Positions 17,400-25,206 of a stretch of 64,000 bases of DNA are shown here, in pieces. The position numbers and the translations under genes were made by a program. This DNA is from AP-15 sp963712825 (GTDB taxonomy: Bacteria; Pseudomonadota; Alphaproteobacteria; ATCC43930; CGMCC-115725): positions 124,001 through 188,000 of the forward strand of contig CAVQJP010000011.1 of assembly GCA_963712825.1 (NCBI GenBank), written 5' to 3'. The notes under the pieces are model-generated. The model ran no database searches. It saw only the letters and a list, made by a program, of their open reading frames with translations, and was not told the origin of the DNA. Each line of letters begins with the position of its first letter. Position 1 is the stretch's first letter.

Positions 17400-18953
17400 A
17401 TGCTACGGAGCCGAAGCGAGATCAGCCAGGATAAATTTTTCGGCCCATTGACCGACGCCATCCTCGAGCGCGACCAGCCGCGCACCGCCGACTTGTTCTT
17501 TCAAATGGTGGCGAAAGACGGGCGCTCGATTGGCGACGCGCTCGCCGTAGTAACCGCGGCCGAGGCGCCGTTTGTCCAGGTGCCGAGCCACGTCAACATC
17601 AAGGATGGCCAAGTCTCGCTGGTCAACAACGACCATACGATCCTGGGATTGCGCGCCTCGGCCTGCCTGATGCCGTATCTGCCCGAGAAGTACCGGCTGC
17701 TGCCGCTGCTGCAGAGCGTGTGGTACATCCCGGCCGGGCTCGACATCTGGAACCAATTGCTGGGCAAGTATCCCGGCCGCTACGCGACAATGAAGGGCAT
17801 CAACGTGCCGGCGCCCGATTACGGGCCAATGGTGTGGCAGGACGACCATGAGCCGATCCGCGAGGAGGGGACGGTCGAGGAGCGGCTGCATTCGCACATG
17901 ATCGCCACGGTCAGCGGCGACTCGCGGCGCTCGTACGGACTGTTCCTGGGTCTGGCCGAGGACGAGCAGCTGCGCCCTCTGTTGCGCGACCAGCTCGAAT
18001 TTCTCGGGCTGATCGACCTGCAGGACACCGTCGTCGGCCGCAAGGCGCGCAACACCGGGCACAAGGCGATCCGGGCGCGTGCGATCACCGACCTCGCCGA
18101 CGTGGTCGGGTGGGAGCAGGCGCACGGCGTCTATTACATGGGCGTCCCGGACATGGCGGTCGGACCGCTTTACTACTCGCTTTACGATGCGGTGTGCGTG
18201 CGGCTTGCCGCCGAGTTCCCGGAGGATGCCGGGAAAAGCCTCGTCCATTCCAACAAGACCCCGCTGGCTCCGGCGGAGGTCGAGCACATGATCGCCCAAT
18301 TGATGGCGGGCGACAGCGACGCGGTGTGGGACCTGCTGACGGGCCATCTGAAGAATGGGAAATCGGTCCGCAGCCTCGGCGACACGATCCAGCTCGGCGC
18401 CGCCGAACTGATCCTGCGCACGACAGTGCCGCGGCAGTTCACCAACGGCCAGCACCCGTTCGACTATTGCAACGTCGCGAACAACTGGATGCGGACCCGC
18501 GACAACCCATACCAGCCGCGGGTTCTTTATCTGATGGCGAGCTTTGTCAACGACGTGGCGCACGAGAATAAGCTCGACCATTCGGTCATCGAGGAGGAGT
18601 GCGCCGGGTTCAACCTCGGCAGCCGCACCCCGCAGGCTTTGCTTGGCGAACTCGACGACGCGATCATGTCGTTGGACTTCCCGCGCGCGACCGCCGTCGC
18701 CAACGCCTATCTGCAAACCGGCGCCGACCGCCGCGCCTACCAGGAAGCCGTCGCGTTGTGCGCCTGCCGCTTTCAGGACGACCCGCACAACCAGAAGATC
18801 ACGATCTCGACCTTTGAGGAATACGGGCTGAACTCGACCCATCTGCGCGACCGGCTGCTGCTGGCGACGCCGCGGCTCTTGGCGGGCTGGCTCAAGATGC
18901 CCGGCGAACGCGACTGCCACGCCCGCTTTATGCGCGAATGGATCGACAGCTGA
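17400..18953 (+). CDS. Unrecognised 517-residue conserved-looking protein
   Basis: I cannot place this protein in a family. It has no signal peptide or membrane segment and reads as a soluble, mostly helical enzyme-like chain. It has strongly constrained-looking blocks rich in Trp, Tyr, His and Asp: HTILGLRASACLMPYLP, VWYIPAGLDIWNQLLGKYPG, VVGWEQAHGVYYMGVPDM, HPFDYCNVANNWMRTRDN and HLRDRLLLATPRLLAGWLKM. Codon use matches the surroundings. An in-frame ATG at 17301 would add 33 residues; I prefer the one at 17400. It follows the TTC38-like gene by about 160 bp on the same strand. Confidence 0.85.
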   Translation: MLRSRSEISQDKFFGPLTDAILERDQPRTADLFFQMVAKDGRSIGDALAVVTAAEAPFVQVPSHVNIKDGQVSLVNNDHTILGLRASACLMPYLPEKYRLLPLLQSVWYIPAGLDIWNQLLGKYPGRYATMKGINVPAPDYGPMVWQDDHEPIREEGTVEERLHSHMIATVSGDSRRSYGLFLGLAEDEQLRPLLRDQLEFLGLIDLQDTVVGRKARNTGHKAIRARAITDLADVVGWEQAHGVYYMGVPDMAVGPLYYSLYDAVCVRLAAEFPEDAGKSLVHSNKTPLAPAEVEHMIAQLMAGDSDAVWDLLTGHLKNGKSVRSLGDTIQLGAAELILRTTVPRQFTNGQHPFDYCNVANNWMRTRDNPYQPRVLYLMASFVNDVAHENKLDHSVIEEECAGFNLGSRTPQALLGELDDAIMSLDFPRATAVANAYLQTGADRRAYQEAVALCACRFQDDPHNQKITISTFEEYGLNSTHLRDRLLLATPRLLAGWLKMPGERDCHARFMREWIDS

Positions 18954-18975
18954 CCGGCTGTGGTCGGCCGCTTCT

Positions 18976-19686
18976 TCAGTCGGCCGGGGCCTGCCGCCAT
19001 TCGAGCCGGCGCACACCGTTTCGTCGCGCCAGTTCGTCGGTGAATGCGGGAGCCTCGCGGGTTGGCCCGAAGTCCCGCCAGCGCAGCTCATAACGGATCT
19101 CGCAACAGTCGCCGTGCTCGGTGAAGCGGCGCGATTGCCCCGCCACCTCGTAACCTGCGCCGGCGAGTGCCGCATCCACATCCCGCATGACCGGGCTTCC
19201 GTTGTCGAATGCTACGACGAGGCTGCCGGCGCGCGGGATCCCAAGATGATGTTGCTCGACCCATTTGAGGCACCACAATATAACCGCACCTAGAGCCAGG
19301 GCCGCCAGCCCCAGTGCGAGCTGACCGCCGCCGAGACACAGCCCGATCACGGTCGCGTACCACAGCGTGGCCGCCGTCGTGACCCCTTCGACGATGTTGC
19401 CGCGGCGGACGATGGCGCCGGCGCCGATAAACCCCATCCCGGACAAAATCCCGAGCGGCAGCCGCATCAGGTCCAACGTGATAAAAGAAGTCGGCGGCTT
19501 CCCCGCGGTCGGCAGCCAAACATTTACCAGGATCATCGCGATCGACGCGGCCAGACAGACGAGCAGCGTGGTGCGCAACCCGGCCGGCCTCCGGCGCTCG
19601 CCGCGATTGAGGCCGATGACACCGCCGGCAAGCACCGTCAGTGCCAGGCGAACGGCAATTTCGCCCCATCCGAGATGTTCGGGCAT
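18976..19686 (-). CDS. MgtC/SapB family membrane protein
   Basis: Inner-membrane protein of the MgtC family, linked in other bacteria to growth at low magnesium and to ATP synthase control. The 236-aa protein has about five hydrophobic segments in residues 8-145. It includes the family motifs VIGLNRGERRRPAGLRTTLLVC and MGFIGAGAIVRRGNIVEGVTTAAT with WYATVIGLCLG. A soluble C-terminal domain of about 80 residues resembles the ACT-like tail of longer MgtC proteins. The real role here (magnesium, phosphate or acid stress) is unknown. It lies in a minus-strand pair with the formate/nitrite-type channel. Confidence 0.88.
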   Translation of the reverse strand: MPEHLGWGEIAVRLALTVLAGGVIGLNRGERRRPAGLRTTLLVCLAASIAMILVNVWLPTAGKPPTSFITLDLMRLPLGILSGMGFIGAGAIVRRGNIVEGVTTAATLWYATVIGLCLGGGQLALGLAALALGAVILWCLKWVEQHHLGIPRAGSLVVAFDNGSPVMRDVDAALAGAGYEVAGQSRRFTEHGDCCEIRYELRWRDFGPTREAPAFTDELARRNGVRRLEWRQAPAD

Positions 19687-19743
19687 CGCAATCGGCGCTT
19701 GTCGCTGCTCCGCGCCACGTCACCCGGGTGCGGGCGTTCGGGC

Positions 19744-20610
19744 CTACACTTCCTTCATGACCTGCGCGTAGGAGATAACGGCGAACAGCGCCGTTCCTCC
19801 GATGATGTTGCCGAGCAGCACCGGGACCGTGAAATGGCCGATCATCTGCCACAGGCCGAGCTGCCCGTTCAGCACGAGCAGAAAGCCGTCGACGCTGCCG
19901 GCGACGATATGGGTAAAACCGGCGATGGCGATCAGGTAGGTGACCATGGTGATGACGTGAAATTGGGCGCCCTCGGCGCTTGGGATCAGCCACACCATGG
20001 CCGCGATCAGAAAGCCCGCACCGATCGCCCGGAACAGCATCTCGACCCAGCCGAGCGCCATCGTCGCCTGGCTGATCTCGATCATCGCCGCGCGCAGTTC
20101 GGGGGCGAGCGCCGGCGTTACCGTGCAGAACAGCGCCGCGACAAACGTCCCGGTCATGTTCGCCGCGAGCACGACGCCCCACATCCGCCCGAGCCGTCTT
20201 ACCTTCGCCAGGGTAAACTCGGCCATCACCGGCAGCACCACGGTCACGGTGTTTTCGGTAAAAAGCTGCTGCCGCGCCAAAACCACGATCAAAAACCCGA
20301 CCGAATAGCCAAAACCGCTGACCAGCGGCCGCCACGGTGCGTCGGGCAGATGCAGCAAAAGCGCGGCCTGGGCCAACAGCGAGAAGCTGATCGACAGCCC
20401 GGCCGCGACCCCCGACCACCACAGCGAGGTGATCGGGCGCTCCATTTCGGTTTCGCCTTCACGGCGGACAATCTCGTAGATGACCGGGGTGCGCAGCCGG
20501 GCGCGGTCCTCGATGTCTTCGATCTCGTGCTCGCTGACGCCGGGTGGCAACTCGGCTTGCGCGTCCGCGGCGCGGTCGTCTTCTGCGCGGGAGTTGTCCG
20601 CCACGGCCAT
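19744..20610 (-). CDS. Formate/nitrite transporter family channel
   Basis: FNT-family pentameric channel for small monovalent anions, 288 aa. After about 65 polar residues rich in Asp and Glu there are six predicted membrane helices. Segments include SLWWSGVAAGLSISFS, FLIVVLARQQLFTENTVT with the conserved TENT loop, WGVVLAANMTGTFVAALF and GAGFLIAAMVWLIP. The LVLNGQLG-IGH pattern precedes the last helix, with GNIIGGTALFAVISYAQ at the end. The ATG at 20610 starts MAVADNSR. The long N-terminal cytoplasmic tail is typical of the YfdC-like subgroup, so the transported anion is uncertain. Confidence 0.88.
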   Translation of the reverse strand: MAVADNSRAEDDRAADAQAELPPGVSEHEIEDIEDRARLRTPVIYEIVRREGETEMERPITSLWWSGVAAGLSISFSLLAQAALLLHLPDAPWRPLVSGFGYSVGFLIVVLARQQLFTENTVTVVLPVMAEFTLAKVRRLGRMWGVVLAANMTGTFVAALFCTVTPALAPELRAAMIEISQATMALGWVEMLFRAIGAGFLIAAMVWLIPSAEGAQFHVITMVTYLIAIAGFTHIVAGSVDGFLLVLNGQLGLWQMIGHFTVPVLLGNIIGGTALFAVISYAQVMKEV

Positions 20611-20754
20611 TAGTCTAGTTGCCGTCTTCACCCATTTTGTCGATGAGCATCCAGAGAGCAGCGATCGAGATTTTTTTCTTGCCGCCCGGAGCGCATCCAA
20701 CAAGGCCTGGCCATGCACGAAGTAGGATTACCATTGGACAAGCTGCCGTGTTCA

Positions 20755-20803
20755 TCGGTTCCGGGCCTGCCCCGCTGGGCATCCGGGAATGACCACGTCT
20801 CTC
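20755..20803. repeat. REP-like palindromic element
   Basis: Between the channel gene and the aldo/keto reductase gene is a GC-rich imperfect palindrome. It contains CCGGGCCTGCCCCGCTGGGC and ends CATCCGGGAATGACCACG. Read on the minus strand this gives the CATTCCCGGATG-type start that I recall as common in alphaproteobacterial intergenic repeats. Only one copy is seen here. Confidence 0.35.
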
Positions 20804-20824
20804 AGCAAGATTATCCCGCATCCG

Positions 20825-21670
20825 TTACAGCATCGGCAGACCGCGCCGGTTCGAGCCGAGCGGAAAGGCGGCGTCGATGCGGCCGATCTCCTCCGCCGAC
20901 AATTCAAGGTCCCCCGCACCGGCGTTTTCGGCGACGTGCTCGGGATCGGCCGCCTTGGGAATCGTGAACAGAGGCGGCTGCCGCACCAGAAAGGCCAACG
21001 CCACCTGGCGCGGCGTCGCGTCGTGCACTGCGGCGATCTCGGCCAATACCCGCCCGCCCGGCGTGTGCGGACCCGCAAAGCGGCCGTGCGCGAACGGGCT
21101 GTAGCCGGTGACCGCGACGCCATGGCGCTCGCACCATGGCATCACTCGATGCTCGATGCTGCGCTCGGTCAGGTTATAGAGCACCTGATTGCACGCGATA
21201 CGTCCCTCGCCGGCAATGCCGAGCGCTTCATCGAGGTCGCCGGCATCGAAATTGCTGACCCCCCAGCTCATAATCTTGCCTTCCTGCTGCAATGCCTCGA
21301 ACGCCGCGATGGTCTCGGCCAGCGGATGCGGCCCGCGCCAGTGCAGCAGATAGCAGTCCAGCCGGTCGGTGCCGAGGCGCGCAAGCGAGCGCGCGCAGGC
21401 CTGCCGTGTCCCGGCTCGCGACGCGTTCTGCGGCAGCACCTTGGACACCAGAAAGACCTCGTCGCGGCGGCCGGCAATGGCCTCGCCGACCCGCTCTTCG
21501 GACGCACCCGACCCGTACATCTCGGCGGTGTCGATATGGTTCATGCCGAGGTCGAGCCCTCGGCGCAACGCCGCGACCGCCGCGTCGCGGGGCGCCTGCT
21601 CAAGATACCAAGTGCCGAGCCCGATCACCGCCGCCTCACGGCCGGTCGAGCCGAACGGTCGCTGTTGCAT
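20825..21670 (-). CDS. Aldo/keto reductase
   Basis: NAD(P)H-dependent carbonyl reductase with a TIM-barrel fold, 281 aa. The catalytic tetrad is intact: Asp47 and Tyr52 in HIDTAEMYG, Lys77 in LVSKVLP and His110 in DCYLLHW. The cofactor-binding end FTIPKAADPEHVAENAGA is also present. The DTAEMYGSGASEERVGEAI pattern is close to the YeaE/2,5-diketogluconate reductase group, but the substrate is open. The ATG at 21670 is the natural start. A DJ-1-like gene lies 34 bp upstream on the same strand, a sensible partner for carbonyl or oxidative stress. Confidence 0.9.
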   Translation of the reverse strand: MQQRPFGSTGREAAVIGLGTWYLEQAPRDAAVAALRRGLDLGMNHIDTAEMYGSGASEERVGEAIAGRRDEVFLVSKVLPQNASRAGTRQACARSLARLGTDRLDCYLLHWRGPHPLAETIAAFEALQQEGKIMSWGVSNFDAGDLDEALGIAGEGRIACNQVLYNLTERSIEHRVMPWCERHGVAVTGYSPFAHGRFAGPHTPGGRVLAEIAAVHDATPRQVALAFLVRQPPLFTIPKAADPEHVAENAGAGDLELSAEEIGRIDAAFPLGSNRRGLPML

Positions 21671-21703
21671 CGCCTTCCTCCGGGCTGCAGCAGAAAGCGC
21701 CGG

Positions 21704-22270
21704 TTAGGCGGCGCGGGCGCCCATTTTTGCCGCCGCAAACAGCCGAAGCATCTCGCGGGTGAACGCCGGGATGTCGTCCGGCTTGCGGCTGGTCACGAGC
21801 TTACCATCGACGACCGCTTCCTGGTCGACCCATTCCGCGCCGGCATTCCTCAGGTCGGTCTTGAGCGACGGCCATGACGTCATTTTCCGCCCATGCGCCT
21901 GACCCGCTTCGATGATCGTCCACGGCCCATGGCAGATCGCCGCGACCGGCTTGCCCGCGTCGAAGAAGGCTTTGACAAAGGCGACCGCCTTGGGCTCCAT
22001 CCTGAGCTTGTCCGGATTGATCACGCCGCCCGGCAGCAGCAACGCGTCGAACATCTCGGGCCGGGCCTGGTCGAGCTTCAGGTCGACCGGCAGCTTCTGG
22101 CCCCAATCGGTGAAATTCCAGCCGCGCACCTCCGAATCCTTTGGCGACACGATCCGGGTGTCGGCGCCGGCTTGGTCGAGCGCCTTGCGCGGCTCGGTCA
22201 GCTCGACCTGCTCGAAACCGTCGGTGACGAGTATCGCGACCTTCAATCCGTTCAAGCCCTGGGTGGCCAT
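21704..22270 (-). CDS. DJ-1/PfpI family protein
   Basis: Member of the DJ-1/PfpI superfamily, close to the YhbO/general stress protein 18 type, proposed to act on glycated or aldehyde-damaged targets. The 188-aa product has Glu20 in the DGFEQVE segment and the nucleophile elbow AAICHGPW with Cys113 and His114. LLLPGGVINPDKLR and the late block DIPAFTREM follow. The ATG at 22270 has AAGGA nine bases upstream. An ATG at 22279 (three residues longer) is also possible. It is probably co-expressed with the aldo/keto reductase. Confidence 0.9.
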   Translation of the reverse strand: MATQGLNGLKVAILVTDGFEQVELTEPRKALDQAGADTRIVSPKDSEVRGWNFTDWGQKLPVDLKLDQARPEMFDALLLPGGVINPDKLRMEPKAVAFVKAFFDAGKPVAAICHGPWTIIEAGQAHGRKMTSWPSLKTDLRNAGAEWVDQEAVVDGKLVTSRKPDDIPAFTREMLRLFAAAKMGARAA

Positions 22271-22451
22271 CGTCGTCATTCCTTTCGTTCCTCGGAACAG
22301 CCGCAGCTGCCTACGGGGCAAACGGTTATGACGGCGCGCGGTGCCATTCCTTGACGAATCTCAACTTCGCCGACCTGATGGTTGCCGTCCTCACTTTATG
22401 CGGGAGCCGATGCGGTTTGGGTTGGCGGCGCTGCTGCGCTATATCGGTGCG

Positions 22452-22727
22452 ATGAAGACCGTACGGCTTCGCGTTGCCGGCCGCGTCCAGGGTGTCGGCT
22501 ATCGCGCCTGGGCGGTGCGGGCGGCATCCGAGCTCGGCCTGCGCGGCTGGGTCCGCAACCGCCGCGACGGCGCGGTCGAAGTGCTGGTGACGGGACCGGA
22601 AGATGCGGTTGCGGCGATGATCGAGGCCGCCCGCCGCGGCCCATCCGCCGCGCACGTCGACAAGGTCTGCGTCACCGACGCCCAAGACGAGGGCAGCCGG
22701 GGCTTTGTCGCGTTGCCGACCGAATAG
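22452..22727 (+). CDS. acyP: Acylphosphatase
   Basis: Small enzyme hydrolysing acyl phosphates. The 91-aa ferredoxin-like fold carries VRLRVAGRVQGVGYRAW with the catalytic Arg18, and GWVRNRRDGAVEV with the catalytic Asn36. It ends GFVALPTE. Length is normal for the family. The ATG at 22452 gives the standard MKTVRLRV start; upstream in-frame ATGs would add an unrelated lead. It is divergent from the DJ-1-like gene and convergent with the SDR. Confidence 0.92.
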   Translation: MKTVRLRVAGRVQGVGYRAWAVRAASELGLRGWVRNRRDGAVEVLVTGPEDAVAAMIEAARRGPSAAHVDKVCVTDAQDEGSRGFVALPTE

Positions 22728-22812
22728 GCCGCACCGACGCTCCGTTTTGACCGGGCTGCACGAACCCGGTCCGCGATTGGTTCAGCGGCGCCCCGATTCC
22801 GCTGTTCCCGTA

Positions 22813-23580
22813 TCAAACCGCCAGCCAGCCGCCGTCGACGTTGTAGGCGGCGCCGGTAACGTAGCTCGCGCGCTCGGAGCACAGCCATACGACCATCTCG
22901 GCGATCTCTGCCGGGGCGCCCATGCGTTTTACCGGGATCTGCGCCAGGATCGCGGCGCCGCGCCGGCGCATCGTGTCCTCGGTCATGCGGGTCTCGATAA
23001 AGCCCGGACACACCGCGTTGACCCGGATGCCGGCCTCGGCATATTCGAGCGCCGCGGTTTTGGTCAGCCCGACGACGCCGTGCTTGGCGGCGACATAGGC
23101 CGATGAGGTCGCGAGGCCGACCAGCCCGGCGATCGACCCGGTGTTGACGATCGCACCGCCGCCCTGCGTCAGCATCTGGCGAATTTCCGCCCGCATGCAC
23201 AGCCACACGCTCTTCAGGTTGACCGCGATCATCCGGTCGAACGAATCCTCGGACCAGTCGGCGGTCTTTTTGCCGGCGGCGTCGACCTGAGATGGCCCGA
23301 TGCCGGCATTGTTGAAGGCGCAATCGAGCCGGCCATAGGCGACGATCGTGTCGTCGAGCATGGTCCCAACGTCCCTCCCGCGGGTCACGTCGCCCGTCAG
23401 CGTAATCGCCTGGCCGCCGGCGGCGTTGACCATCGCCACGGTTTCGGCCGCGGTTTCGGCGGCGTAATCGGCGACCGCGACGCGCGCTCCCTCGCGGGCA
23501 AAGGCGAGCGCCGCCGCCCGGCCGATGCCGCCGCCCCCGCCGGTCACCAGCGCCGACTTGCCGTCGAGCAAACCCGCCAT
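22813..23580 (-). CDS. Short-chain dehydrogenase/reductase (SDR, classical type)
   Basis: NAD(P)-dependent oxidoreductase of 255 aa. The cofactor motif is TGGGGGIGR near residues 13-21, followed by the NNAG strand motif. The catalytic Ser lies in NTGSIAGLVG and the YxxxK pair in SAYVAAKHG. The C-terminal PGFIETRMTEDTMRR and YVTGAAYNVDGGW are typical of the FabG-like classical SDRs. An acidic residue after the second strand (VAVADYA) suggests NAD preference. Substrate unknown. It starts at the ATG at 23580; an M28-like gene is divergent. Confidence 0.9.
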   Translation of the reverse strand: MAGLLDGKSALVTGGGGGIGRAAALAFAREGARVAVADYAAETAAETVAMVNAAGGQAITLTGDVTRGRDVGTMLDDTIVAYGRLDCAFNNAGIGPSQVDAAGKKTADWSEDSFDRMIAVNLKSVWLCMRAEIRQMLTQGGGAIVNTGSIAGLVGLATSSAYVAAKHGVVGLTKTAALEYAEAGIRVNAVCPGFIETRMTEDTMRRRGAAILAQIPVKRMGAPAEIAEMVVWLCSERASYVTGAAYNVDGGWLAV

Positions 23581-23661
23581 CGCATCCTCCCCGTTTTGCT
23601 TGCGACGCCAGCATAGCCTCGCCCCGAGCCAGGCGATATCGTGACCGCGGGGAGGACCGGG

Positions 23662-24825
23662 ATGGGCATTTTGGAGGACGCCGCCGCCCGCGCGGCCGGT
23701 TGGCTGAAGGCGTGGGATTCGCAGGGCATTCACCGCACCGGCACCGCCGGCGACCAGGCCGGCGCCGAATGGCTGGCGTCCGAAGCCGCGCGGCTCGGGT
23801 TTGTTCCCGCGGTCGAGGAATTGGCGCTCGAACGGCTCGACCCGGTCGCCGCCTATCTGGAAGTCGATGGTGTGCGGATCTCGGGCGTGCCGGTTTTCGA
23901 TGCACCGGCAACAGCGGCGGACGGCATCGCCGGCAGGCTCGGGCCGATCGGGCCGGCTGCCGCGATCGGGGTTGTCGAGCTGTCGCCGCATGCGGTATAC
24001 GCACCGGATTACGAAAAGCTGCGCCGCGCATCCGGACACGACGCCCTGGTCGTCGTCTGCAAGGGCGCGCGGCCCGGAACGGGGTTGCTGAACGCCGAGC
24101 AGTTTCGCCATCCTTACGGCGCCCCGGCGATCCATGTTTCGAGCGAGGCGCGCGAAACGGTCTTCGCCGCAGCCGCGCGCGGCGCCGACGCCCGGCTTGT
24201 CGCCGACAGCCGCCGCACACTGGTCCGGGGGTGCAACATCGTCGTCACGATCCCCGGCCGCGAGCCCAGGCGCGCGCCGGTCGTGGTCATGACCCCGCGC
24301 AGCTCATGGTGGCAGTCGACCGCCGAGCGCGGCGGCGGTCTCGTCTGCTGGCTCGAAACCCTGCGCGCGCTGGCCGCGGCGCGGCCGGCGTCCGACGTGG
24401 TTTTTACCGCCAACAGCGGCCACGAACTCGGCCATCTCGGCCTCGACGACTTCCTGGCGCGCCGCCCCGGCTGGGAGCGGCCGGCCGCCGAGGGCGGTGC
24501 CATGTGGGTCCATTACGGCGCCAATATCGGCGCTGCCGGCGGCGCGTTGTCGATCCTGTCGAACGACCAGTATCTTGCCGCCCTCGCCGCCGATGAGCTG
24601 ACCCGCGCCGGCCATCCGCCCGCCCGGATCGCCCCGCCCGATTTCCTGCCGAGCGGCGAGACCCGCGACATCCACCGCGCCGGCGGGCGGTACCTGACCC
24701 TGGTCGGCACCAACCCGCTCTTCCACTTGCCCGACGACCGCTGGCCGCACGCGGTCGACCCCGCCGTCATCGCCCGCATTGCCATCGCCGCCGCCGCCAT
24801 GGTTGCGGCATTGACGAAGCCGTAA
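23662..24825 (+). CDS. M28-like (Zn aminopeptidase fold) protein with degraded metal site
   Basis: The 387-aa chain follows the layout of peptidase M28 proteins with an inserted PA-like region. It has HRTGTAGDQAGAEWLASEA at the N-terminus and VVVTIPGRE-like strands. The block VVVMTPRSSWWQSTAERGGG at about 207-226 stands where M28 enzymes have HxDS and GADDNASG. NSGHELGHLGLDDF at about 251-264 stands for the catalytic Glu-Glu and glycine-rich loop, and FHLPDDRWPHAVD for the last His. The first His and the bridging Asp appear missing, so hydrolysis is doubtful. The ATG at 23662 has GGGGAGGACC upstream; a GTG at 23641 is the alternative. No signal peptide. Confidence 0.75.
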   Translation: MGILEDAAARAAGWLKAWDSQGIHRTGTAGDQAGAEWLASEAARLGFVPAVEELALERLDPVAAYLEVDGVRISGVPVFDAPATAADGIAGRLGPIGPAAAIGVVELSPHAVYAPDYEKLRRASGHDALVVVCKGARPGTGLLNAEQFRHPYGAPAIHVSSEARETVFAAAARGADARLVADSRRTLVRGCNIVVTIPGREPRRAPVVVMTPRSSWWQSTAERGGGLVCWLETLRALAAARPASDVVFTANSGHELGHLGLDDFLARRPGWERPAAEGGAMWVHYGANIGAAGGALSILSNDQYLAALAADELTRAGHPPARIAPPDFLPSGETRDIHRAGGRYLTLVGTNPLFHLPDDRWPHAVDPAVIARIAIAAAAMVAALTKP

Positions 24826-25092
24826 TTCGGACCGAGGCGGAGAGCCAGGCGGGCCCGGCCTAAGATCAGGCGCAAGGATAAGGTGGCCAGCGCACTGCCC
24901 ATCCCGCGGCGTAAACCTGTCGTGTGCTACAATGCGGGGCGTGCAGCCTGCCGACGATCCGATCCTCAAACGCTGCCGTGCCGCGCTCGCTTAGCTGTAC
25001 GCGAGCTGCGAACATCAAGACTTGCCGCGAGCAAGCGGCTTTCCGCATGCCGGATAAGCCGCCGGATCAATCCTAATCGGACGAAGGAGATC

Positions 25093-25120
25093 TTGACAGT
25101 TCGGTTACGGCGCTTATCCT
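25093..25120 (+). promoter_or_regulatory. Candidate sigma-70 promoter for nadA
   Basis: A perfect -35 TTGACA at 25093-25098 is followed after 16 bases by TATCCT at 25115-25120, which matches the -10 consensus at four of six positions. No better promoter is visible between here and nadA, about 85 bases downstream. Transcripts from it would run almost at once into the hairpin at 25141-25164. Confidence 0.5.
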
Positions 25121-25140
25121 CAAAAGCAGCATAAGCGGCA

Positions 25141-25164
25141 GCCGGGCGACGTTGCCCGGCTTTT
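25141..25164 (+). terminator. Intrinsic terminator-like hairpin in the nadA leader
   Basis: A perfect 7-bp GC stem, GCCGGGC paired with GCCCGGC around a six-base loop, is followed directly by TTTT. It lies downstream of the candidate nadA promoter and 42 bases before the nadA start. It may therefore attenuate nadA, or end an upstream short transcript. Confidence 0.6.
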
Positions 25165-25177
25165 CCGGAATTATGAA

Positions 25178-25194
25178 ATGCTCATTAAGAGCAT
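25178..25194. promoter_or_regulatory. Operator-like palindrome ATGCTC-N5-GAGCAT before nadA
   Basis: Perfect inverted repeat with 6-bp arms around ATTAA, immediately before the AAGGAG ribosome site of nadA (25195-25200). Position and symmetry suit a repressor site for NAD biosynthesis control, such as NadQ- or NrtR-type regulators known in proteobacteria. I cannot confirm that the sequence matches a published motif. As RNA it could also fold next to the ribosome site. Confidence 0.5.
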
Positions 25195-25206
25195 AAGGAG
25201 AAGGAC

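Noticed and set aside
14945..17485. 846-codon minus-strand frame that would fuse a long N-terminal region to CysE
   Set aside because: The extra part is antisense to the TTC38-like gene and has no family features; CysE starts naturally at 15793.
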